In this document: positions 1 to 5,378 of the stretch, piece after piece
Position numbering within the stretch: position 1 is the first letter of the stretch
How the letters are laid out: every line of letters starts with the position of its first letter
Assembly: GCA_013695565.1 (NCBI GenBank)
Contig: JACDAG010000715.1
Coordinates: 1 to 9,593 of the forward strand
Length of the DNA: 9,593 nucleotides
Source of the DNA: Bradyrhizobium sp.
GTDB lineage: Bacteria > Pseudomonadota > Alphaproteobacteria > Rhizobiales > Xanthobacteraceae
Reading direction: 5' to 3'
Notes under the pieces: model-generated
Told to the model about the DNA's origin: nothing
Database searches by the model: none
Seen by the model: the letters and a program-made list of their open reading frames with translations, nothing else
Translations under genes and position numbers: made by a program

Positions 1-326
1 CGCTGCGGCCGATTGCGCTGGGCGCTCGCGAGCGTGCGCCGACCGCGCCCGACGTGCCGACCACGGCGGAAGTCGGCATGCCCGATCTCCTGATCGAAAA
101 CTGGTACGGCATGATCGCGCCCGGAGGAACGCCGGAGAAAATCATCGCCGAGTTGAACCGCATCACCAACGAGGCGATGGCGGATCCCGGCGTCAAGGCG
201 AAACTCGCCGATCAGGGCCTCACGGTTGCCGGCGATAGCCCGGCACATTTTCGCGGCTTCATCGACTCTGAAACCAGGAAATGGGCGAAGGTGATCAAGG
301 ATTCGGGCATCGAGATAGCGAAGTGA
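1..326 (+). CDS. Bug/TctC-family tripartite tricarboxylate transporter substrate-binding protein, C-terminal part
   Basis: The reading frame is open from position 3 and ends in TGA at 324-326, so only the last 107 or so residues are visible; the start lies outside the window. The visible part begins LRPIALGARERAPTAPDVPT, then TAEVGMPDLLIENWYGM. This is the conserved C-terminal block of Bug (Bordetella uptake gene, TctC-like) proteins, where a 'P-D-V-P-T-x-A-E-x-G' stretch precedes a 'W-x-G' block. The rest (P-x-x-I-I-A-E-L-N, then a helix ending in GIEIAK) is the usual final lobe. Family members are periplasmic binding proteins that deliver carboxylates and other small organic anions to TctAB-type permeases, or act alone in sensing. 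The substrate cannot be read from this fragment. The gene converges on the ftrA-like gene with a 21 bp gap and no obvious terminator. Confidence 0.9.
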   Translation, partial: LRPIALGARERAPTAPDVPTTAEVGMPDLLIENWYGMIAPGGTPEKIIAELNRITNEAMADPGVKAKLADQGLTVAGDSPAHFRGFIDSETRKWAKVIKDSGIEIAK

Positions 327-347
327 ACGGCACGCGAAACCGCAGCA

Positions 348-1385
348 TCAGGCGATCACGGTGGAGCCGGCAAGCTGGCGCGCGGCGAGGGAAAAACGCT
401 TCCGATAGACTCCGGGGGTGGTTCCCGCCCGGCGTCGGAAGTGATGTCGCATCGTTTCGACCGAGCCAAAGCCGCATTTGGCGGCGATATCCTCAAGGGT
501 GACGATCGCGTCTCGCTCCAGATGCTCTTGGGCCAGACGAATACGCTCGGCGATAAGCCACTCGCCCGGCGGCAAACCTGTGACCTGCTCGAAGCGGCGT
601 TGAAAGGTACGAAGGCTCATTCCAGCGCGTGCGGCCATGTATTTGATCGAATGGGGTTGATCGAGCCGCTCTCTCAACCAGTCGATCATCGGTCCCAAGC
701 GCGCGTTATCGCGCTCGCGCGCAACCGGCCTTTGAATGAATTGCGCCTGACCACCTTCGCGGTGAGGCGGAACGACGAGACGCCGGGCGACGCTATTGGC
801 GGCCTCCGGTCCGAAATCCTTTCGGACGACATGCAGACACAGGTCAATTCCGGCGGCACTGCCTGCGGCCGTCAACACGTCACCTTCGTCGACGTAAAGC
901 ATATCCGGTTCAAGGCGAATGCCCGGAAAGCGGACGCCGATCGACGTGGCGTATCGCCAATGCGTCGTCGCGCGCTTTTGGTCCAGAAGCCCGCACGCTG
1001 CGAGGACGGCGATCCCTGAACATAGCGACATGATCCGCGCGCCGCGGGAATGAGCGCGCACCAGATCGGCAATCAATGATTTGGGAACAGGAGCGTCGAT
1101 GCCGCGCCAACCCGGGACAATGATGAGGTCGGCCTTGCGAAGCACCGCACGGTTCGCGGTTGCACTGACAACGAGGCCGCCTGCGGCCTTGAACGAGCCG
1201 GATTCGATGCCGCAAACGGCGTAGCGGTACCAATCGCTGCCCATTTCCGGCCGCGGCAAACCGAACACCTCAAAGGCCACGCCAAATTCAAACGTGCAGA
1301 GGCCGTCATAGGCCAGCACAGCGACCAGCGGTCCGCTACATTTCGGGATTTGCGAGTTTGGCATGATCTTGACGTAGGATGTCAT
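348..1385 (-). CDS. ftrA: FtrA/GlxA-like transcriptional regulator (DJ-1/PfpI domain plus AraC helix-turn-helix)
   Basis: A 345-residue protein if started at the ATG at 1383-1385. Residues about 18-205 form a DJ-1/PfpI (class I glutamine amidotransferase-like) domain, with the elbow cysteine at Cys122 in the motif M-S-L-C-S-G-I-A. Residues about 236-332 form an AraC/XylS DNA-binding domain with two helix-turn-helix units, one around M-S-L-R-T-F-Q-R-R-F and one around C-G-F-G-S-V-E-T-M-R-H-H-F. This fused architecture is that of GlxA/FtrA regulators, in which the amidotransferase-like domain is thought to sense a ligand rather than catalyse. The open frame extends upstream to 1505, but that would run through the start of the divergent rhodanese gene, so I prefer 1385; an ATG at 1364 is also possible. 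Neither start has a strong ribosome-binding site. It is divergent from the rhodanese gene, a neighbourhood I recall for FtrA; the symbol is tentative. Confidence 0.88.
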   Translation of the reverse strand: MTSYVKIMPNSQIPKCSGPLVAVLAYDGLCTFEFGVAFEVFGLPRPEMGSDWYRYAVCGIESGSFKAAGGLVVSATANRAVLRKADLIIVPGWRGIDAPVPKSLIADLVRAHSRGARIMSLCSGIAVLAACGLLDQKRATTHWRYATSIGVRFPGIRLEPDMLYVDEGDVLTAAGSAAGIDLCLHVVRKDFGPEAANSVARRLVVPPHREGGQAQFIQRPVARERDNARLGPMIDWLRERLDQPHSIKYMAARAGMSLRTFQRRFEQVTGLPPGEWLIAERIRLAQEHLERDAIVTLEDIAAKCGFGSVETMRHHFRRRAGTTPGVYRKRFSLAARQLAGSTVIA

Positions 1386-1453
1386 TTTAGCCAGTTCCGG
1401 GCAACCACGTTGTGGGCGAAATTCGATTTCATCAACCGATGGAGTCGCCCACC
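1386..1453. promoter_or_regulatory. Divergent intergenic region between ftrA-like and rhodanese genes, with a small dyad
   Basis: This 68 bp gap must hold the promoters or operator for the two divergent genes. It contains two overlapping short dyads: CAAC-N3-GTTG at 1402-1412 and CCAC-N3-GTGG at 1405-1415. A GGAG sequence at about 1440-1443 serves as the likely ribosome-binding site of the rhodanese gene. I cannot identify convincing -35/-10 boxes. The dyads are short enough to be chance, so their role as an operator is a guess. Confidence 0.3.
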
Positions 1454-1873
1454 ATGAGCCATGTGACCGAAATACCTGCCGCTTCCGCTGCCGACGTCGA
1501 AGCACGCTATTCCCGCCGATTGACGTTCGAAACGGATTGCTGGGACGTGCACGATTCGATGCGGGCGGAATTCACGGACTTTGTCCTTCTCGATGTTCGC
1601 GGCCCGAAACTTTACGAAGCCGCCCATGTTCCGGGCGCAATCAATCTGCCACACGGCAAGATGACGGCGTCCCGAATGGCCGAATGGCCGGTCGACACGC
1701 TGTTTGTGGTCTATTGCGCCGGGCCGCATTGCAATGGGACCGATCGCGCCGCGCTGCGGCTCGCCCGTCTCGGCCGCAAGGTCAAGGTGATGATCGGCGG
1801 CATGACGGGATGGGCCGACGAGGGATTTTCGTTTGCATATGGCAAGGATGTCGGCCTCGAGACGGCGACATGA
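1454..1873 (+). CDS. Rhodanese-like domain protein (putative sulfurtransferase)
   Basis: A 139-residue single-domain rhodanese starting at the ATG at 1454, which has GGAG about 10 bases upstream. An in-frame ATG at 1412 would leave only 26 bp to the ftrA-like start and has no better site. Visible rhodanese landmarks are F-V-L-L-D-V-R-G at 43-50, the E-A-A-H-V-P-G-A-I-N-L-P block at 55-66, and an active-site loop V-Y-C-A-G-P-H-C-N-G at 86-95. The likely catalytic residue is Cys88, with a second cysteine at Cys93. The final block G-G-M-T-G-W at 115-120 is also standard. Such proteins move sulfane sulfur to thiol acceptors or cyanide, or act as sulfur relays. The C-A-G-P-H-C-N loop differs from the classic C-R-x-G-x-R loop, so substrate preference is open. 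No signal peptide is visible, which suggests a cytoplasmic protein. A strong terminator follows at 1896. Confidence 0.92.
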   Translation: MSHVTEIPAASAADVEARYSRRLTFETDCWDVHDSMRAEFTDFVLLDVRGPKLYEAAHVPGAINLPHGKMTASRMAEWPVDTLFVVYCAGPHCNGTDRAALRLARLGRKVKVMIGGMTGWADEGFSFAYGKDVGLETAT

Positions 1874-1895
1874 ATCTCGTCTGCCAAGGTCTCAC

Positions 1896-1936
1896 GATAG
1901 AGCGGGATGATTTCATCCCGCTCTATCTTTTTATTT
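1896..1936 (+). terminator. Rho-independent terminator after the rhodanese gene
   Basis: A perfect 15 bp inverted repeat, 1896-1910 pairing with 1913-1927 around a 2-base TT centre, is followed by the T-rich tract TTTTTATTT at 1928-1936. It lies 22 bp after the rhodanese stop codon. On the plus strand it has the classic stem plus U-run shape. No T-tract lies on the other side, so it should act mainly on rhodanese transcripts and not on the converging GST gene. The stem may itself be part of a dispersed repeat. Confidence 0.85.
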
Positions 1937-1985
1937 GAGCATGATCTTTTCGGAAAACCGCTGCACACTTTTCCGGATCATGCTC
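1937..1985. repeat. Dispersed palindromic intergenic repeat (GAGCATGATC type)
   Basis: Outer arms GAGCATGATC (1937-1946) and GATCATGCTC (1976-1985) pair perfectly. Inner arms CGGAAAA (1951-1957) and TTTTCCG (1969-1975) also pair, with a one-sided TTTT bulge at 1947-1950 and an 11-base loop. I recognise this sequence as a common intergenic repeat of Bradyrhizobium and Rhodopseudomonas genomes; this is from memory. Its last base is the first base of the GST gene's stop codon on the opposite strand, so the repeat abuts that gene exactly and may form the 3' end of its transcript. Confidence 0.8.
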
Positions 1986-2632
1986 TAATAATCCAGCCGC
2001 CCGAATAGTTCCCCGAACGGGATCATGATGTGCGTCCGGTACGCGTCGCGCTGCTGCAGCCCGCGATACCAGCGCTCGACCTGCGGCAATGGTGGCCGCT
2101 CGATGTCCAGTTCGAAGTAACGATAGAGCGACGTCCCGGCCGTGATGTCGGCGAGCGACAAGGTCTCGCCGAGCAGGAAGCTGCGCCCCACCAGCAGCCG
2201 GTCGAGTTTTTCGAAATCCCTGGCGCAACGCGCCAGCGCCGACTTGATCGCCGGCCAGTTCCGCTTATCTTCCGGCGTCCGGTAAAATCCCCAAAACACC
2301 CCCATGAGGAAATCCGGCTGCAGCGCGGTGTGCGACCAGTCCATCCAGCCGTCGACGGCAGCACGCACGACCGGATCATCGGACAAGAACCGATCGGCGC
2401 CGTCGCGCGCGGCCAGATAGCGCAGCACCGCGTGCGATTCCCACATCATCGCCTCGCCGTCCCTGATCACGGGAACGCGGCCATGCGGGTTCATCGCCAG
2501 AAACGCCGGTGCATCGAGCCCGCCGGCCGAGCCGCCGGCGTCGATGTGCTCATGGGCAAGCCCGAGCTCGCCGATCAGCCACATGACTTTCTGGACGTTG
2601 AACGAAGTGCGGCGTCCCCAGACCCTGAGCAT
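1985..2632 (-). CDS. Glutathione S-transferase family protein
   Basis: A 215-residue protein of typical GST length. Residues 1-78 form the thioredoxin-fold N-terminal domain, with R-R-T-S-F-N-V-Q-K-V at 7-16 (candidate catalytic Ser10), the N-P-H-G-R-V-P-V-I block at 48-56 with the cis-Pro54, and E-S-H-A-V-L-R-Y-L at 65-73, where Glu65-Ser66 are the usual contacts to the gamma-glutamyl group. The C-terminal all-helical domain includes L-S-L-A-D-I at 158-163, the standard N-capping motif. It probably conjugates glutathione to, or reduces, small electrophiles in the cytoplasm; the substrate is unknown. The start at 2632 is supported by a GGAGAAAGAG ribosome-binding site just upstream. It lies 22 bp after the LysR gene on the same strand, so the two are probably co-transcribed. 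Confidence 0.93.
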   Translation of the reverse strand: MLRVWGRRTSFNVQKVMWLIGELGLAHEHIDAGGSAGGLDAPAFLAMNPHGRVPVIRDGEAMMWESHAVLRYLAARDGADRFLSDDPVVRAAVDGWMDWSHTALQPDFLMGVFWGFYRTPEDKRNWPAIKSALARCARDFEKLDRLLVGRSFLLGETLSLADITAGTSLYRYFELDIERPPLPQVERWYRGLQQRDAYRTHIMIPFGELFGRLDY

Positions 2633-2654
2633 TCTCTTTCTCCAAAAACAAAAA

Positions 2655-3548
2655 TTAGCGCGGTGCCATCTTGCGCAGATGTTCTACCAATTGCTGCGCG
2701 GGTTTCGGCAGCGATTTGAAGCTGCGGGCGCAGATCGCCAGCCGCCGGTTGGCCCAGGGATCCCTGATCCTGACCACGTTGATCTTCATCGACCGCGCGC
2801 AGCGCTTGGCCGCGACTTCGGGCATCACGGCGACGCCGATGCCGGCGGCGACCATCTGGCCGATCGCATCGAAATTGTTGAGCCGGGCGCGAAACCTCAT
2901 ACGCGCCCCCAGCCGCGCGGCGTGGCCGGTGACATGGGCGTGCAGCGCGCTCGAGGTGATCAGGCCGACGAAATCCCGCTCCACCACCTCGCGGAAATCG
3001 ACCTGCCGCCGGCTCGCCAGTTCATCCTGACGCGCGGTGACCAGCACCAGGCGGTCTTTGCTGTAGGGAATCCGCTCGATGCCGTCCGGCAACGCATGCT
3101 CGGCGGCGAGCCCGAGGTCGGCGGCGCCGGTGGCGATGGCACGCGCGATGTCGCCGCTTTCGCGCTCCTCGACGTCGATCGAGATGTGCGGATGCTGGCT
3201 GAGGAACGCGGCCAGCGCCTTCGGCAGATACTCCGACAATCCGGACGTATTGGCGAGGAAGCGAACGGTGGCCTTGACGCCGCGCGAGAAGGCGACGAGG
3301 TCGCCACGCATCGCCTCGACATTATGCATGACGATGCGGGCATGATCGAGCAGGCTTTCGCCGGCCGGCGTCAATTCGATGCCGCGACGGCCGCGCGTCA
3401 GCAGCGACACGCCAAGCGCTGCTTCCAGGTGCTTGATCCGTGCGCTCGCCGAGGCCAACGCCAGATGGACGCGGTTCGCGCCATTGGTGATGCTGCGCGT
3501 CTCGGCCACCGCGATAAAGAGCTGTAGATCGACCAGATCGAAGCGCAT
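2655..3548 (-). CDS. LysR-family transcriptional regulator
   Basis: A 297-residue protein of standard LysR length. Residues about 4-62 are the winged helix-turn-helix, including D-L-Q-L-F-I-A-V-A-E-T-R-S-I and the linker block R-G-R-R-G-I-E-L-T-P-A-G. Residues about 90-290 are the periplasmic-binding-protein-like effector domain. Serine in R-S-I and alanine in the S-A-S-A-R-I recognition helix fit the family. The ATG at 3546-3548 is preceded by an AGGAA ribosome-binding site. It is followed at 22 bp by the GST gene and is divergent from the TauE/SafE exporter across about 230 bp. By the usual LysR logic it may control the divergent exporter, the GST gene, or both. The inducer cannot be inferred. 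Confidence 0.94.
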   Translation of the reverse strand: MRFDLVDLQLFIAVAETRSITNGANRVHLALASASARIKHLEAALGVSLLTRGRRGIELTPAGESLLDHARIVMHNVEAMRGDLVAFSRGVKATVRFLANTSGLSEYLPKALAAFLSQHPHISIDVEERESGDIARAIATGAADLGLAAEHALPDGIERIPYSKDRLVLVTARQDELASRRQVDFREVVERDFVGLITSSALHAHVTGHAARLGARMRFRARLNNFDAIGQMVAAGIGVAVMPEVAAKRCARSMKINVVRIRDPWANRRLAICARSFKSLPKPAQQLVEHLRKMAPR

Positions 3549-3567
3549 GGCGGGTTCCTCGTGAGGC

Positions 3568-3682
3568 CGTCATTGCGAGCCACCGGGTCGCGCGAATGCG
3601 CGCCCGATGACAGGCTCCGCGAAGCAATCCATCTCGCGGCATAACGGATAGATGGATTGCTTCGTCGCTTCGCTCCTCGCAA
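3568..3682. repeat. Composite two-hairpin dispersed repeat between the LysR and TSUP genes
   Basis: The core is a perfect 15 bp inverted repeat, 3620-3634 with 3650-3664, around a 15-base loop; its arm reads CGAAGCAATCCATCT. Flanking ends TTGCGAGC (3573-3580) and GCTCCTCGCAA (3672-3682) are partly complementary, as in the Bradyrhizobium repeat that normally begins CGTCATTGCGAGC. Between left end and core sits a second hairpin, 3584-3606, with 4 bp, a bulged T, 5 bp and a GAAT loop. I recognise both parts as abundant in Bradyrhizobium intergenic DNA, from memory. No coding function is seen. An ATG at 3652 inside the right arm is an artificial upstream start for the exporter gene. Confidence 0.8.
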
Positions 3683-3747
3683 AGAGGCTAACAATAGTAT
3701 CTGCCTTCGGCGAAAGCGAATGCTGTCTCCGTAATCTCCAGATTGTG

Positions 3748-3764
3748 CCGATCCGCCCGATCGG
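3748..3764. promoter_or_regulatory. Dyad upstream of the TSUP exporter, candidate operator
   Basis: Arms CCGAT (3748-3752) and ATCGG (3760-3764) are separated by 7 bases and lie 13 bp before the exporter start. The position between a LysR gene and a divergent target is where a LysR site would be expected, but the spacing does not give the classic T-N11-A motif within the dyad and the arms are only 5 bp long. The call is speculative. Confidence 0.25.
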
Positions 3765-3777
3765 TCAATGTGAACAG

Positions 3778-4530
3778 ATGATCGATTCCATGCTCATTCT
3801 CATCGCGAGCGCCTTCCTGCTTGCCGGTTTCGTCAAGGGCGCGCTCGGCCTGGGCCTGCCGACGGTGTCGATGGGCCTGCTCGCGGTGTCGATGCCAGCG
3901 GCCCAGGCGCTCGCAATCGTCATCGTGCCCGCGATCGTGACCAACATCTGGCAGACCTTCGTCGGGAATTATTTGCGCGATATCATGCGGCGGCTGTGGC
4001 CGCTATTGATCGGCACCGCCGCCGGAATCTGGCTTAATGCCGGGTCGCTCACCGGCCCTTATGCGCAATACACCACCATCGCGCTCGGCCTGCTGCTGGC
4101 GCTCAATGCCGTCATCGGCCTCGCCAAACTCAGTTTCAGCGTTGCGCCCAGGAATGAAAAATGGGTCGGCGGGATCGTCGGCGTCATCACCGGGATAATT
4201 TCGGCCGCGACCGGCGTGCAGGTCATTCCCTCGGTGCCGTTCCTGCAGGCGATCGGGATGGAAAAGGACGAACTGATCCAGGCGCTCGGCGTATTTTTCA
4301 CGGTCGCGACGGTGGCACTCAGCTTCAACCTGACCAGCGCCGGCCTGCTGACGGCCGCCACCGCGCTGCCGGGCGCGGTCGCCATGGGGTGTTCATTCGC
4401 CGGCATGTATGCCGGACAGGCGGTTCGCTCGCGGCTGGAGCCGGAGCTATTCCGGCGTTGGTTCCAGATTGCGATGATCCTGCTTGGACTCTATCTCGCC
4501 GGCAGCACGATCCTCAAAATTCACGGCTAG
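3778..4530 (+). CDS. TauE/SafE (TSUP) family membrane exporter
   Basis: A 250-residue, very hydrophobic protein of normal TSUP length. Hydrophobic segments are seen at roughly 4-22, 27-58, 74-88, 99-118, 129-148, 168-187, 189-215 and 229-246. The family's two-fold repeat shows as F-V-K-G-A-L-G-L-G-L-P at 18-28 and V-G-V-I-T-G-I-I-S-A-A-T-G-V at 134-147. Family members export small anions such as sulfite, sulfoacetate or related organic acids across the inner membrane; the substrate here is unknown. The start chosen is the ATG at 3778. The frame is open back to an ATG at 3652, but that ATG lies in a dispersed repeat and would add 42 residues translated from repeat and leader DNA. An ATG at 3790 is a second option; no start has a strong ribosome-binding site. 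It is divergent from the LysR gene and converges on the LysE gene. Confidence 0.9.
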   Translation: MIDSMLILIASAFLLAGFVKGALGLGLPTVSMGLLAVSMPAAQALAIVIVPAIVTNIWQTFVGNYLRDIMRRLWPLLIGTAAGIWLNAGSLTGPYAQYTTIALGLLLALNAVIGLAKLSFSVAPRNEKWVGGIVGVITGIISAATGVQVIPSVPFLQAIGMEKDELIQALGVFFTVATVALSFNLTSAGLLTAATALPGAVAMGCSFAGMYAGQAVRSRLEPELFRRWFQIAMILLGLYLAGSTILKIHG

Positions 4531-4557
4531 AGACGCTGTGACCCAAACGAGGCAGAT

Positions 4558-5208
4558 TCAGCGAGTCTGCAGCATCGCCACGCGGAACCCGAGATAGACG
4601 AACATTCCGCCGAGCACGCGGTTGATCCACACCATCACTCCCGCCGAGTTCCGGATCCGGGACGCGGCTTTGGCGGCAAAGGCCGCGACGCCGAAGCACC
4701 ACAGCGTGCCGTTGAAGATGAAGATCAGGCCCAGGGTGAGGAAGGCCGTCGTCTTGTGCGGCGAATCAGCCGCCACGAACTGTGGCAGGAACGCCAGGAA
4801 AAAGAGCGCCACCTTGGGATTGAGCGCGTTGGTCAAGGCCCCCTGCCAGAACACCCGGCGCAGCGGGAGGGGGTCGTTCTGCACCGTCACCTCGGCCACC
4901 GGACCCGGACCCGGACGCGACAGCAGCATCTGGACGCCTGTGAACAGCAGATAGGCAGCACCAACCAGTTTCACGACTGCAAAAGCCGCCGACGACGTCA
5001 TCAACAGCGCCGACAGGCCGATCGCCGCGCCAAACACGTGAACCAGGCAGCCGCAGCTGATGCCGAGCGCAGCCGCCGCCCCGCCGCGCCAGCCCAGCTG
5101 GATACTGCGGCCGATAATATAGGCGGTGTCCGGCCCCGGGGTGACATTGAGCAGTAACCCCGAGAGGATAAACAACCAAAGTTCATTTATGCCGAGCATC
5201 TCGCCCAT
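4558..5208 (-). CDS. LysE-family exporter (RhtB/LysE type)
   Basis: A 216-residue membrane protein with about six hydrophobic segments. Family landmarks are N-V-T-P-G-P-D at 21-27, the following S-I-Q-L-G-W-R-G-G-A-A-A-A-L-G block at 35-49, G-A-A-Y-L-L-F-T-G at 83-91 and N-A-L-N-P-K at 127-132. LysE/RhtB proteins export amino acids or their analogues through the inner membrane; the substrate cannot be told. The frame is open to an ATG at 5247 (229 residues), but family members usually begin 8-15 residues before the first membrane helix. I prefer the ATG at 5208, which has AGGAA about 12 bases upstream; 5199 is also plausible. A Pro-Gly-Pro-Gly-Pro stretch at 99-103 in the cytoplasmic loop is encoded by tandem GGACCC units. 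It converges on the TSUP gene with a 27 bp gap and no visible terminator. Confidence 0.9.
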   Translation of the reverse strand: MGEMLGINELWLFILSGLLLNVTPGPDTAYIIGRSIQLGWRGGAAAALGISCGCLVHVFGAAIGLSALLMTSSAAFAVVKLVGAAYLLFTGVQMLLSRPGPGPVAEVTVQNDPLPLRRVFWQGALTNALNPKVALFFLAFLPQFVAADSPHKTTAFLTLGLIFIFNGTLWCFGVAAFAAKAASRIRNSAGVMVWINRVLGGMFVYLGFRVAMLQTR

Positions 5209-5378
5209 GATTTTGACCAGTTCCTTCGCGACACTTCGCCAGCGCATGCCTATCCCGAGTGGATTGCATTACTATCACTTCTGGATCGGCGTTCCGCCAG
5301 ATACAGCATATTTTATGATCATTCGAATCGCTTGGCCGACCACGTAGTGGTATGCAAGTGCGGGAGTTCTAAGGGGAC

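Noticed and set aside
2544..3527. A 327-codon open frame on the plus strand opposite the LysR gene.
   Set aside because: The opposite strand encodes a complete LysR protein with a helix-turn-helix and a ribosome-binding site; this frame shows no domain.
4899..4919. Tandem GGACCC units, considered as a possible microsatellite or regulatory repeat.
   Set aside because: They lie inside the LysE gene and simply encode Pro-Gly repeats in a cytoplasmic loop.
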